Part shown: positions 7,137 to 16,144 of the stretch, piece by piece
Layout: each line of letters opens with the position of its first letter
How positions within the stretch are numbered: the first letter of the stretch is position 1
The notes under the pieces: model-generated
The model's input: the letters and a program-made list of their open reading frames with translations, nothing else
The model's database searches: none
What the model was told of the DNA's origin: nothing
DNA from: a virus
Reading direction: 5' to 3' (one strand)
Virus record (IMG/VR): IMGVR_UViG_3300044294_000190
Coordinates: 1 to 64,000 of that record
DNA length: 64,000 bases
Made by a program: the position numbers and the translations under genes

Positions 7137-8006
7137 TTATCCTTTCCAGCATTGTTTGTTGTAATGACAACTTTTGCAGGCCGTGTGGGTTGGTGTTTCT
7201 GCCCACGCCGGGCGTTCTGGTGGAATACCATCCTCAATAGCGTCTCTCACCCTCAAACAATTGTCAAGGATTGGTTTTATCAATTCTGGCATGTACTCAA
7301 TTGAGAACTCTTTTATTTCCTGGGATGCTTTCCACTCGTAAATAAAAATCAGCTTATGAATGCCGGTGGCGTGCATGTAGAGCATGCCTTGTCGAATATG
7401 GGTGGCAAATGGATGACGCAAGGCTTTCCACACTCCGTCATATGTCAACTGACCATCAGAATACTGTCTGTGGGTATCTGGTGCTTCCATGCGAATGGTT
7501 CCCATTCCAATGGATTTGATTTCAATTAAAGCCCTTTTCTTACCGGTAGTGAATACGCCGTCGGCATGTCCAAGAATCATGTGTTTGTCATCATTGATTG
7601 GGACTTCGTCATAAACAATATTGTGGGTAAGAGCGCTACAGTCTGGACAACTTTTTGGTGATACATCCCACCATCGATGTCCGCAATTTCGGCAATACCA
7701 TCGGCCCTCTAATACACCCGCCTCCCACATCCATTTTTGCCATTTTGCGTGGATTGCGTGACCTTCAGCAAAAATATTAAGACGCTGGTATGACATTGGT
7801 TTAATAGGCGGCTTTTCATCAGCGGTAATTGTGTACCACGAGGCACGTGGACACCAATCTTTTTTTGACAACTCGCTTGGATGCAGGTGTTTGAAGTCTC
7901 GTTGCTCATCACGCAACTCTTGATTGCGAAGCATTTGAACGGCAACAACAGGAAGAACGTCGCCAGACATCGTAAGAAGTTTTTTATAAGATTCGGTGTT
8001 ACTCAT
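7137..8006 (-). CDS. Cas4/RecB-like PD-(D/E)XK exonuclease with inserted zinc ribbon
   Basis: 289 residues. The Cas4-type arrangement is visible: an N-terminal Cys (WCPRASWY, C52) and a C-terminal group CKSCHYNKQC (C277, C280, C286) that together would hold an iron-sulfur cluster. Nuclease motifs are GHADG (D149), IEIKS (E162, K164) and QGMLYM (Q206). Between them is a CRNCGH...CPDC zinc ribbon (C105, C108, C120, C123) not needed in minimal Cas4. Such phage enzymes are thought to resect DNA ends for recombination. It overlaps the upstream resolvase gene by 8 bases. The Cas4/RecB nuclease call is strong; the cluster is inferred from the Cys pattern. Confidence 0.85.
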   Translation of the reverse strand: MSNTESYKKLLTMSGDVLPVVAVQMLRNQELRDEQRDFKHLHPSELSKKDWCPRASWYTITADEKPPIKPMSYQRLNIFAEGHAIHAKWQKWMWEAGVLEGRWYCRNCGHRWWDVSPKSCPDCSALTHNIVYDEVPINDDKHMILGHADGVFTTGKKRALIEIKSIGMGTIRMEAPDTHRQYSDGQLTYDGVWKALRHPFATHIRQGMLYMHATGIHKLIFIYEWKASQEIKEFSIEYMPELIKPILDNCLRVRDAIEDGIPPERPAWAETPTHTACKSCHYNKQCWKG

Positions 8007-8331
8007 TAATCATTCCTAAAAAATCGTCTTCGGACAAAACAACGTACCGTCTACCGGCACAATCAAACTGTAGTACAGGGGTGCGATCCTCTAAGATGGC
8101 TCGTTCTCGAAGATCTATTAAATCTGAAGCTTTTAAAGTTATTCCTTTGAGGTTACCGGTCAGTTTATTTTCAATCAGAAAGTTATGGCTTCTAACGTCG
8201 TTTTTGCGCATCCAACCAGCGCCTGATTGAGCATTACGAGAACCTCTGTAAGTGTCAGCTGTCCTGATTTCTTGTTTCTTGGACTTCTTTAACAATTTAC
8301 GGGTTTTGTCGGGATCACGACCTAAAATCAT
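7999..8331 (-). CDS. Holliday junction resolvase-like nuclease, short phage type
   Basis: 110 residues. The core reads SRNAQSGAGWMRKNDVRSHN, then FLIENKLTG, and a C-terminal RRYVVLSEDDF. D45, E54 and K56 form a PD-(D/E)XK-like triad. Short phage proteins with this SGAGW...NDV...IExK layout are commonly called Holliday junction resolvases. The gene lies directly after recA, whose TGA overlaps its ATG region. It is distinct from the resolvase-like gene at 6103-6489, so the operon carries two candidate junction nucleases. Confidence 0.7.
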   Translation of the reverse strand: MILGRDPDKTRKLLKKSKKQEIRTADTYRGSRNAQSGAGWMRKNDVRSHNFLIENKLTGNLKGITLKASDLIDLRERAILEDRTPVLQFDCAGRRYVVLSEDDFLGMINE

Positions 8332-9353
8332 CGTTTAATACCAAAATGTTTCTCAACGTCAGCCTTAAGCTTCTTCTGCATTGTAAGGTCTTCGCGGAAT
8401 GCGGCAACCATTTTGTCCTTACCTTGCCAACGTTCTTTGTTGTATGAGTAGTAGGCTCCTGACCTGGTAATGATCTCAACAACAGTGGCAATATTGACCA
8501 TGTCTTTAACAACGTCAAAAGAGCCCAAAGAAAAACCTTCGTGGTTGGTGAAATAAAAGTCAACAACTGCAACTTGTGATGGTCGGTAAGTCTTGTTTTT
8601 CAATGTACGCGCTTTAATGCTTTGGCCTACGACCTCGTCTTTGTCTTTAATCCACTCGTCACGCTTAACTTCAACGCGGGTGAAGTAGTGAAAATTTTTG
8701 GCTTTACCACCCGGTGTAGTGCGTGGGTCTCCCCACACAACGCCAATTTTGTCCCGCCATTGATTAATCATAATGCCGACACAAGAGCGCTCTTTGTGAA
8801 TCATGGATCGTTTCTGTGCCTCAGATGATTTGCGAAAGAACTTAGAAGTGACTCGAGCACCAAGACCAACTGTGAACTCATCCATTGACTTTTCTGATTC
8901 GGTAGATGGAACCAACGCGGGAAGGGAGTCGATGACTACGCAGTCGGCGGCTCTGTTGGCCATCACATCCAACACGAGGTTGTATGCGTGTTCCATCAAG
9001 TTAGTTTCAACAATCCACAAACGATTCAAATCCACGCCGATGGCGGATGCGTAACTAGGCACAAACTCCTCGGCGGCAACCCATACAACGGTCCAATCGG
9101 GATCAAGCTGTTGGTTAGCGGCAATCGTACGAAGGGCAACGGCAGTCTTACCTGACGACTCGTCTCCAACGATTTCACTCCACTGGTTGGTGGGCCAACC
9201 ACCACCAAGCATCAGGTCGTACGCCAAAATACCCGTGGTGATTCTAGGAAGTGCCGATTGCATCTCGCTTCCAAGAATGATGCACGACTCTCCCAGGTTT
9301 TTGTTAACACCGGATACAATGTCTTTAAGACTTGCCCACTGTTGTTGATCCAT
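8328..9353 (-). CDS. RecA/UvsX-like recombinase
   Basis: 341 residues, the normal size for phage RecA-type recombinases. Walker A is GDESSGKT at residues 63-70, within a core starting ITTGILAYDLMLGGGWPTNQ. Later come the strand CVVIDSLPALVP (Walker B-like, followed by S), FFRKSSEAQK, and the loop region IMINQWRDKIGV...TTPGGKA that matches the RecA L2/Gln switch area (INQ). It would form filaments on ssDNA and pair homologous strands. ATG 9353 has GAGGAGC upstream. Its neighbours are nucleases and a DNA polymerase. Confidence 0.93.
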   Translation of the reverse strand: MDQQQWASLKDIVSGVNKNLGESCIILGSEMQSALPRITTGILAYDLMLGGGWPTNQWSEIVGDESSGKTAVALRTIAANQQLDPDWTVVWVAAEEFVPSYASAIGVDLNRLWIVETNLMEHAYNLVLDVMANRAADCVVIDSLPALVPSTESEKSMDEFTVGLGARVTSKFFRKSSEAQKRSMIHKERSCVGIMINQWRDKIGVVWGDPRTTPGGKAKNFHYFTRVEVKRDEWIKDKDEVVGQSIKARTLKNKTYRPSQVAVVDFYFTNHEGFSLGSFDVVKDMVNIATVVEIITRSGAYYSYNKERWQGKDKMVAAFREDLTMQKKLKADVEKHFGIKR

Positions 9354-9362
9354 TTGTGCTCC

Positions 9363-9725
9363 TCATGCTATCCATGCTGATTGATCTGCTTGTGTATATA
9401 TTCCATTCCATCCGCATTCAAAGCAACGTGGGGCAGGTGGTTTATTTGTTATCCCCCCATTGGAACGACTGAAGACATTTTTACTACCGCATTTAGGACA
9501 AGTCAAATGCCCATCCATGCGGTGAGCTTCCCCGCCAGACCACGTGCGGATTGCAGTCCCCATGTCAATTTGTCCACTGGCGTCGGTGACGGGTCGAGGT
9601 TGGGCAACCGTTGTCGTTGCCTGCTGGGTAAACGCAGGAAGAACAGTCCTTTGGGTCGTAGGTGGCAACGACGTTTTCTTTGGCGTTGTTTCTACACTAA
9701 GTTTCCTTTCCCACCAAGAACTCAT
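9363..9725 (-). CDS. zinc-ribbon protein
   Basis: 120 residues. Starts SSWWERKL, a common beginning of small phage proteins, followed by a Thr/Pro/Gln-rich linker. The C-terminal ~50 residues contain HLTCPKCGSKNVFSRSNG and CFECGWNG, a CxxC...CxxC zinc ribbon. It could bind nucleic acid or a partner protein. Its ATG overlaps the TGA of the gene upstream. Confidence 0.7.
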   Translation of the reverse strand: MSSWWERKLSVETTPKKTSLPPTTQRTVLPAFTQQATTTVAQPRPVTDASGQIDMGTAIRTWSGGEAHRMDGHLTCPKCGSKNVFSRSNGGITNKPPAPRCFECGWNGIYTQADQSAWIA

Positions 9726-10087
9726 TCAACTACCACTTCTCCAAGTAATGCAATTTTTTCGTTCATGAGTAATTTTTGAACAAGGGCAATTCCATAAGCA
9801 AGAATGATTGACTTGGTTTGATTAACTATTTCCACTACCTCCGGATTGTCATCGGATAGTTCTTGCATTCCTTTGGTTAACACTTCAGAAAACCATTCTA
9901 CAGATTCAACGACTTCATTAAAGATACCAAGTCCATATAACATTTCCCATTGATCAGAAACCCATTCCTGTTCCTTGACTTTAACATCCTCTGATGTTCC
10001 AGTAAATCCGTGTTGTTTTGCAATATCTTGTCCAAGGTACATGGAAAGCATCAAATAAAAAGTTCTTTTATCAATGATGTGATTCAT
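9722..10087 (-). CDS. hypothetical helical protein
   Basis: 121 residues, acidic and helical, starting NHIIDKRTFYLMLSMYLGQD. No motif or membrane segment. It is translationally coupled to the DNA polymerase gene (ATGA overlap) and to the zinc-ribbon gene downstream. A polymerase accessory role is conceivable from position only. Confidence 0.65.
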   Translation of the reverse strand: MNHIIDKRTFYLMLSMYLGQDIAKQHGFTGTSEDVKVKEQEWVSDQWEMLYGLGIFNEVVESVEWFSEVLTKGMQELSDDNPEVVEIVNQTKSIILAYGIALVQKLLMNEKIALLGEVVVE

Positions 10088-12126
10088 TTTCCTTTAGCCT
10101 CCGACCAGCTATGCGCTGTATGACAAGATACTTTAAGTGATACCCCCATGATAGATCGATTATGGCCCATGGCGTTTACAAAAAGTTCTTGAACGTCTTC
10201 ACTTTCGGGAGAAACCGCAACGAGCTCGTCGTGAACCTGCACGACTAACTTAGCATTTGTATCTTTAAAAGCAGAAAAAACTTGAATCATGGCATCTTTA
10301 CAAATATCTGCGGCTGAGCCTTGAATAACCGCGTTAATTGCTTGGCGTTCGGCTCTCGATGCAAGTTCAGGATTGGAAGACGTGATGTCAATAAGCCGAC
10401 GGCGGCGACCACTTAGTGTGGTTACGTACCCTCTTTTTTGAGCAAGCGTAATGGTTTTGTTTTTCCATTGAGTAAGTCCCTTAAAACTTTGCTTATAGGC
10501 AGTCAAGATGTTATGGGCGTGGGTGTCATCAATGCCGGTTGTTCTAGCAAGCTTTGCGTAACCACCGCCGTATGCCGTAAGAAAGTTAACACCCTTGCCA
10601 ATCTGTCGTTCTTCAGAAGTAACTTTCTCCAGTGGTTTTTTAAATACAACTGCGGCGGTTGCGGTGTGAATGTCAATATCTTCATTAAAAATTCGAAGGA
10701 GTTCCTTGTCCTGGCTGAACATGGCCATGACGCGCAACTCAATCTGATCGTAGTCAGCAACAAGCATCTTGTACCCGTCCGGTGGTACAAATAGTTTTCT
10801 TACTGTTGACTCTCTAGGAATGTTTTGGAGGTTGGGATCAGAAGAGGAAAGGCGGCCTGTGGATGTCCTGTGTAGGTGAAATGACGGATGGAGTTTCCCC
10901 CTATTAAGTTTTGGAATAAGCCCCTCAACATAAGTGGACTTTAATTTTTGCAATTCCTGCCAGTCAAGAAGAAGGGGAATAATAGGGTGCTTACCCCGGA
11001 GCTTTTCCAAAGACTCACTATCCACAGATGGTGCGTTATTTGGTGTTTTCTTGGGTGGCTTGAGACCAAGACCACCCTTTCGCTTTTTGTTAAAAAGAAA
11101 CTGTTGTTTCTCCTTATTTGAGTCGGGGTTAAACCCGGGGTAAGCGATCTCTGAAATGGCTAGCAACGTATCTTTAAGCTTATTATCAAGTTCTTTGCGC
11201 AGGGATTTCAGTGATGAGTAATCAACTGAAATACCTTCTTCTTCCATGTGCATGATGACGTATAGCAAATCCATGTCTTTCTCAAGCACCGGAATAAGGG
11301 GGCAATCAATCTTAATTTTTGCAATAAGTTTCTTATAGGTGAGCCACGCCCACCGGGCATCTAAATGAACATAGCGAGCAGCAACATCGAATGGAACATT
11401 ATCAATGTTCTTTCCAATTTTTCCTTCTCGATAGGCATTGTGGTTGGAAAAATTATGTTGGATGAGACTGACAAGGGAGAAGCTGCTGATGTTCTCATCA
11501 CATATATGTTGAAGCACCATGGTGTCGCAGTAGGGCTTTGATGGCAGTTCACCGTAGTACTTTTGAATGGATCTAGCGTCAAACTTAACGTTGTGGTTTA
11601 CTTTTACGCAGTCGCTGAAAAATAATGGTCGCAGAGCTTCAAACACTTCAAAACGATCAAGTTGTTGTGGCGGTAATTCAAACGTTGCTGGAATCACGTA
11701 CTTTGTTTTAGCAAGAGACTCAGAACCATCTTTTAAAACTTTGCGATATCCGGGTGGTGGGACGGTTGATCCATCACCCCTCACCTCTGGTGTAATTACT
11801 TTGCCAATCTTGTGTCCCATGGGGATTGCCCAGGAGTGTTCTGTCGTAGCAATGCCCATCCAAAACACTTCGTTGCGCTTCGGGTCGAGGGCCAGCTGAG
11901 ATAAATATCGTTGTCGTATGACTTCTGTTGATCGAGAAACAATGTCAGCACTGGGGTTCTTGAGTGTTTTGATGTGTTCTGCGCACTCTTTTTCAAAAAG
12001 CTCTAAAACGTCAGAATGACGCTCAAGAACCCCACGTGACTCAATATCAAACGAGAACGCCCCGGCTGCCTTTACAACAGAAACAATTTCGCTGATTTCG
12101 GAAACGGTGTGGACCGTTAAGGCCAT
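10084..12126 (-). CDS. DNA polymerase, family A, with 3'-5' exonuclease
   Basis: 680 residues. Exonuclease motifs: FDIES (D27, E29), NHNVKFD (N179, D183) and YVHLD (Y252, D256). Polymerase motif A is DYDQIELR (458-465). Motif B is R507-x3-K511-x3-F515-x3-YG with Phe at the position that selects against dideoxynucleotides. Motif C is VHDE (631-634). A template-binding TSTGRLSSSDPNLQNIP lies before motif A. There is no 5'-3' exonuclease domain, as usual in phages such as T7. A ~70-residue extra segment (about 45-150, with AIPMGH) lies between exo motifs I and II. All catalytic residues are intact. This is the phage replicase candidate, next to the ssDNA-binding protein gene. Confidence 0.95.
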   Translation of the reverse strand: MALTVHTVSEISEIVSVVKAAGAFSFDIESRGVLERHSDVLELFEKECAEHIKTLKNPSADIVSRSTEVIRQRYLSQLALDPKRNEVFWMGIATTEHSWAIPMGHKIGKVITPEVRGDGSTVPPPGYRKVLKDGSESLAKTKYVIPATFELPPQQLDRFEVFEALRPLFFSDCVKVNHNVKFDARSIQKYYGELPSKPYCDTMVLQHICDENISSFSLVSLIQHNFSNHNAYREGKIGKNIDNVPFDVAARYVHLDARWAWLTYKKLIAKIKIDCPLIPVLEKDMDLLYVIMHMEEEGISVDYSSLKSLRKELDNKLKDTLLAISEIAYPGFNPDSNKEKQQFLFNKKRKGGLGLKPPKKTPNNAPSVDSESLEKLRGKHPIIPLLLDWQELQKLKSTYVEGLIPKLNRGKLHPSFHLHRTSTGRLSSSDPNLQNIPRESTVRKLFVPPDGYKMLVADYDQIELRVMAMFSQDKELLRIFNEDIDIHTATAAVVFKKPLEKVTSEERQIGKGVNFLTAYGGGYAKLARTTGIDDTHAHNILTAYKQSFKGLTQWKNKTITLAQKRGYVTTLSGRRRRLIDITSSNPELASRAERQAINAVIQGSAADICKDAMIQVFSAFKDTNAKLVVQVHDELVAVSPESEDVQELFVNAMGHNRSIMGVSLKVSCHTAHSWSEAKGK

Positions 12127-12129
12127 CAG

Positions 12130-12852
12130 TTAATCCGCTTGGACAATCTCTGAGGCAATTTCCAGGAGGTCGGTGTGCGACGGAACCTGAATGATGTCGG
12201 AGGAATATGCCTTGTTGCGAAGTGCCGACATGGTTTCATCGGACAACGCCTGCAGGTTGAACTCCGTCAGGTCACGCTCACGCACGAGTTGAAGCAGGGT
12301 TTGGGTCTGAGCGCCCTTGCCAGTGCGGGAAATTGCCCAGTAGTGCTTGGACAACGGGCCCTGTCGTGGGTCGTTGTGATAGTTGCGAAGCTGGTCGATG
12401 AGACGAACCCCAACCTCCAACGAACGGATATCCGGATCCTCGTTGCTGGTCAACAGCGCCACGTTAAACGCAAACTTGCTGTTGGCACGAAGGCCTGCCT
12501 TGCACAGAGGACAGCCGTTGGGGTGGTTGCTGAGGCAGATGAAAGATTTCTGTCCCTCGCGCTCAACCCAGTGGGTTCGGAATGATGCGTACGGCTCATC
12601 TTCAATGAACTTGATGATCTGTGCATCTTCAGTGATCTTGAGACGCTGTGCGTATGGCGTGGTTGCCTCTTGCACTTTCTGTGCGGCTACCCACCCACGC
12701 TTGATGACCATCGTTGCTGATGCCGTGGTTGGGGCGGGCTTGTCAACGCGCTCCTTCTTCGTCATTGTCGTGACGTTCTTTGCGGTGTCGTCAATGGGTT
12801 CCATGTCAATGGTGTCATCGACTTCGAACTCTTCACTATATTTGTTTGGCAT
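12130..12852 (-). CDS. probable single-stranded DNA-binding protein
   Basis: 240 residues. An acidic N-terminal ~40 residues, then a beta-rich core. A Cys/His group reads FICLSNHPNGCPLC (C106, H110, C114, C117), which resembles the zinc site of gp32-type phage ssDNA-binding proteins. The position just before the polymerase gene and an AAGGA ribosome binding site fit an abundantly made replication protein. The usual acidic tail of SSBs is not at the C-terminus (EIVQAD is only mildly acidic), and the acidic part here is N-terminal. The codon choice looks more GC-rich than its neighbours. The zinc motif is visible; the SSB role is inferred. Confidence 0.65.
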   Translation of the reverse strand: MPNKYSEEFEVDDTIDMEPIDDTAKNVTTMTKKERVDKPAPTTASATMVIKRGWVAAQKVQEATTPYAQRLKITEDAQIIKFIEDEPYASFRTHWVEREGQKSFICLSNHPNGCPLCKAGLRANSKFAFNVALLTSNEDPDIRSLEVGVRLIDQLRNYHNDPRQGPLSKHYWAISRTGKGAQTQTLLQLVRERDLTEFNLQALSDETMSALRNKAYSSDIIQVPSHTDLLEIASEIVQAD

Positions 12853-12867
12853 GATATTTGTCCTTTG

Positions 12868-13359
12868 TTACTTTGTCCAGTGTTGTTTGATGTATCTCTT
12901 GAATTCACTCCATTTAGCTGAACTCAACCTTGGCTGATCGCCAATGAATCGCTCAACTGCTTGGATAATCAACTCTACCTGTGCGCGAGTGTAAAGACGA
13001 CGACCCTTGGACTGTTTTCCAGGAAGTTGTTGTGACTTTGGTATCGCGCTTCGGTAGGTTGCGGGAGGAATCCACCCCCGGCTTTCCCACATCCGCAGGG
13101 TGACCGGCTTCCGGCCCAAAAGCCTGGCCAGTTGCCCTACGGTGTAGAACTCTTGACGCACACCGTTGATGGTGTAAATCGTCGGCTTTACGTTATCAGA
13201 GGGGTCTCCCAAGGTTTCGTACCCTTTTCTATTTTTTGGCTTTTTTGAGCCGGGGTAGTTTGGAAGATCTTTGAAAATGTTATTTAAACTTTCAGTGCCC
13301 AAGATTCTTTCTCCATGTAAAAAGACTTTATTTGTTCTTGCAATTCTGGGTTTTGCCAT
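12868..13359 (-). CDS. MerR-like helix-turn-helix DNA-binding protein
   Basis: 163 residues from ATG 13359. A winged-helix MerR-type domain is seen at about residues 70-145: FYTVGQLARLLGRKPVTLRM, WESRGWIPPATY, and RRLYTRAQVELI. There is no sensor domain, so it is not a classical metal or drug MerR regulator; phage versions may regulate or act in replication. From the ATG it overlaps the upstream gene by 76 bases; a TTG at 13302 with GGAGAAAG 4 bases before it would reduce this to 19, so the true start is uncertain. Confidence 0.75.
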   Translation of the reverse strand: MAKPRIARTNKVFLHGERILGTESLNNIFKDLPNYPGSKKPKNRKGYETLGDPSDNVKPTIYTINGVRQEFYTVGQLARLLGRKPVTLRMWESRGWIPPATYRSAIPKSQQLPGKQSKGRRLYTRAQVELIIQAVERFIGDQPRLSSAKWSEFKRYIKQHWTK

Positions 13360-13673
13360 GCTAATCCAAGGATTTTGTCCTCATTTAACACTTCTACTAC
13401 TTCTTTAACGACATCCCAATGTCCGTTTTGTTTTGCCCATGCTTCAGCAGCAGATGCGTTAAATACTTTACTAACACGGCGTTCTCGTTTAATTTCAACA
13501 TCGTCAATGGTAAGCCAAATGTGTCCGTTGTTATCTGTGGTTCCCAACGTGGTGAGAGCTTCTGTCAACTTGGTTTTCATTTCAGCGTTGCGCTTCTCAA
13601 GAGAGTCGATCATCTCTTTGGCTTTCTTGTACTCACGCACAAGGCCTTTAACGTAGTCTTCATCTAGTGACAT
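13284..13673 (-). CDS. hypothetical protein with N-terminal coiled coil
   Basis: 129 residues. Residues 10-40 form a charged helix (YKKAKEMIDSLEKRNAEMKT). A beta segment (GHIWLTIDDVEIKRERRVSK) and further helices follow, ending in KSFYMEKESWALKV. This layout is shared by small phage proteins in replication operons whose role is not known. It starts just after the helicase gene. Confidence 0.65.
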   Translation of the reverse strand: MSLDEDYVKGLVREYKKAKEMIDSLEKRNAEMKTKLTEALTTLGTTDNNGHIWLTIDDVEIKRERRVSKVFNASAAEAWAKQNGHWDVVKEVVEVLNEDKILGLAWQNPELQEQIKSFYMEKESWALKV

Positions 13674-13674
13674 G

Positions 13675-15216
13675 TCATACCTCGCTTGTTTTGAGAAAAT
13701 CGCTTAATGTTCCTAATGTTATTTGATAGCTATTACTGTAGTCGTACTCACCGTCGATAAACGCTTTATTGATATTGCGTTTTTCTTGAAGCATTTCATA
13801 TTGGCGTTCTTCTACGCTTCCTTCCATAACTAACGCCACAATGTTAACGTGGGTGTGCTCGGACGACAACCTGATAATGCGAGACTCTCTCTGGTCGAGT
13901 TTTCCGGCACTCCAAGGCAAGTCATACGAAATAAGGTAATTGGCTACCGGCAGGTCCAGACCATAGCCACCGGCATCAGATGACAGAAACAGCCGTACGG
14001 AGGGATCGTTCGTAAACGTTTGTTTGGCAACATCTCGTTGGGCATTGTTCATGGTTCCGTCAAAAATAACGCTTCTGGTCAGGTGGGCCGTTGCTTTTTG
14101 TATCAACTTAAGGTTGTAGGTGTAAAACGAAAACAGGACCACTTTGTTTTTGGGATCTTCATTCAATACCGTTTCAAGATATTCAACCAGTGTTTCTTGT
14201 TTTGGAGATTTTAGTTTTGAATAAACAATCCCTCGCTTGACAAGTTTGTTGGCGTATTCACTGCCCTGTTTTGTTGTTGTGTTGTGCAAGTGGGCAGATA
14301 AAAGAACAAGCTGTGGGTTATCGCAAAACATTCTAAGTGCGGTGATTTGAGACATGATGAATCCTTGGTCAGAGTTGTCTTGTCTACCGTAATAGTGAGT
14401 CCAAAGATCAAAACCACGACCAAACGTGCTGATGGCTTTTTGAATTGAATCAAGCAGTTCTCGAGCAATAATCCGATACGCCCTGGCCCCATCTTTGTCA
14501 AACGGAACCGGGATAACGGAGTGAACAATTTTGGGAAGCTGGTCTGCGATGTCTTCTCGACGTTTACGAATCATTACTGGGCGAAGACTGTTTTGTAACA
14601 CGTCAAGGTTTCGATAGCGAAGTGGTCTTCCAAACATCCTGTCACGAACAATAAAAGTACGGTCAAACGTATTGAAGTCTCCCAAGATCTTGGAATTGAC
14701 AAACTCCATGATTGAAAACAATTCTTCGGGTCGGTTTTCAATTGGTTGTCCGGTGAGGGCAAATCGATAATGATATGTTTTGCCAATGCGCTTGAGCATC
14801 CGCGAACGCTGCGAGCGTGGAGTTTTAATCATGGTTGCTTCATCAATCACCATTGCCCCAAATGCTTGTTCGGAATAATACGAAAAATCTCGCTTGAGCG
14901 ATTCGGGATTCACAATTACATAGCGAGACCCAATAGATTTTCTCCATAAATCAACGCGGGTGTTTTGTGACCCGTCAATTACAGTTGCATGTGCATCAGT
15001 AAACTTTTGTACCTCACGAAGCCACTGGTACTTGAGCGCCGCCGGAACAACAATCAATGCTCGTTCAATTTCTTTGTTTTCGTACAAGTATTCAAGTGCG
15101 GCAAGTGTCGTCACCGTCTTACCGGCGCCCATCACGAGCGCCAGGAGCATCTGTCCGCGTTCGACCATTACATCAACGGCCTCTTGTTGAAAAGGGTAAA
15201 GTTTTCCTTTAAACAT
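13675..15216 (-). CDS. SNF2/superfamily 2 DNA helicase
   Basis: 513 residues from ATG 15216, where homology to the family begins (FKGKLYPFQQEAV, a Q-motif-like start); an upstream extension overlapping the primase gene is unlikely. Motif I is MGAGKT (29-34), motif Ia LIVVPAALKYQW, motif II DEAT (125-128), motif III ALTGQPIENRPEELFS. The C-terminal lobe has VVLFSFYTYNL, LFLSSDAGGYGLDLPVANYL and QRESRIIRLSSEH. This is the two-lobed SNF2-like phage helicase that remodels DNA or protein-DNA complexes during replication and repair. It lies between primase and the MerR-like gene. Confidence 0.9.
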   Translation of the reverse strand: MFKGKLYPFQQEAVDVMVERGQMLLALVMGAGKTVTTLAALEYLYENKEIERALIVVPAALKYQWLREVQKFTDAHATVIDGSQNTRVDLWRKSIGSRYVIVNPESLKRDFSYYSEQAFGAMVIDEATMIKTPRSQRSRMLKRIGKTYHYRFALTGQPIENRPEELFSIMEFVNSKILGDFNTFDRTFIVRDRMFGRPLRYRNLDVLQNSLRPVMIRKRREDIADQLPKIVHSVIPVPFDKDGARAYRIIARELLDSIQKAISTFGRGFDLWTHYYGRQDNSDQGFIMSQITALRMFCDNPQLVLLSAHLHNTTTKQGSEYANKLVKRGIVYSKLKSPKQETLVEYLETVLNEDPKNKVVLFSFYTYNLKLIQKATAHLTRSVIFDGTMNNAQRDVAKQTFTNDPSVRLFLSSDAGGYGLDLPVANYLISYDLPWSAGKLDQRESRIIRLSSEHTHVNIVALVMEGSVEERQYEMLQEKRNINKAFIDGEYDYSNSYQITLGTLSDFLKTSEV

Positions 15217-16144
15217 TTGTAATCCACCACGGTAGCACTGACGCTTTAGTAACTGCTTCATAGATCTCAGAGTCTGTCATGTCTCCAATATCTTTAGCAG
15301 ATGTATGACGATATCTTAACCATGTAACAGGGTATCTGAACGATGGTAAAAACTTTTTTAATTTCTTTGCCGAATTAATGCCTGCCTCGTCGTTGTCTAA
15401 GGCAACTACAAGCTTATTTACGTACATGGAAAGCAGGGAAATCTGGCTCTTGCTGATGTGAGCACCAAAAGAAGCAAGACCACATACTCCGTCCATAACT
15501 GTGTTCAGCCGGACTACGTCCAGGGGGGATTCAACAAGCACACATGTACCAGAGTTAATAGAGTCAATGCCAAACAATGTTTTTGATTTAGAAACGCCAG
15601 TTGGATAGTTTAAAACGCGGGATTTGGATTTAGATTGCCAACCCAGTAGTTCTCCTGTGGGAGCAACAATTGGGATCACCCACGCTTGAGTTGATGGGTC
15701 CCATCGAATACCGTACCGGCGAACTGCTTCCCTGTCGATGTTCTTCTCCTGCAGTCGCGCATCAGATGGAACAGAAAACTTGCTAAAAATAAGCCAATCA
15801 ACAGGTACGTTTTTTTCTTCTGATTTTGGTGTTGAAATTCGACCAAGGCTATTGTTAATCAAAAATTTGTGAATCGCAACAATAGAATCCGTTTCTCCAG
15901 TGATCTCAGAAACAAGCTGAGAAAGCGTGCCACGAGCACCGCACGAGTAACAAATCCACAATCCGGTATTTCCATTCATTGACCATGATGGGGACTTGTC
16001 TTCTTTGCCAGTACGCGAAAAATGTACTGGGCATCTGGCTGAGATTTCCTTTTCCCCTGCTCTAACAACGTCAACGCCAAGGCGGCGTAAAACGTCAGCA
16101 AGGTCAGTAATACCAGTTGTCTGTGTCATTGTCGTCATCAGCAT
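15209..16144 (-). CDS. DnaG-type primase (CHC2 zinc finger and Toprim)
   Basis: 311 residues. A CHC2 zinc finger is at residues 38-68 (CPVH, then CYSC: C38, H41, C65, C68). The Toprim domain is at about 197-265, with VLVESPLDVV (E205) and ALDNDEAG (D250, D252). This is shorter than bacterial DnaG because the helicase-binding C-terminal domain is absent, like T7-type phage primases. It makes RNA primers. It overlaps the DnaB-like helicase gene by 41 bases; ATG 16138 is an alternative start with GGGAG 9 bases before it. Confidence 0.9.
   Translation of the reverse strand: MLMTTMTQTTGITDLADVLRRLGVDVVRAGEKEISARCPVHFSRTGKEDKSPSWSMNGNTGLWICYSCGARGTLSQLVSEITGETDSIVAIHKFLINNSLGRISTPKSEEKNVPVDWLIFSKFSVPSDARLQEKNIDREAVRRYGIRWDPSTQAWVIPIVAPTGELLGWQSKSKSRVLNYPTGVSKSKTLFGIDSINSGTCVLVESPLDVVRLNTVMDGVCGLASFGAHISKSQISLLSMYVNKLVVALDNDEAGINSAKKLKKFLPSFRYPVTWLRYRHTSAKDIGDMTDSEIYEAVTKASVLPWWITNV

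Noticed and set aside
7137-8006. CRISPR-Cas system suggested by the Cas4-like gene
   Set aside because: No other cas genes and no repeat-spacer array; stand-alone Cas4-like nucleases are common in phages.
15217-15261. Extended start of the SNF2-like helicase
   Set aside because: Would overlap the primase gene by over 50 bases; the conserved start (FKGKLYPFQ) lies at 15216.
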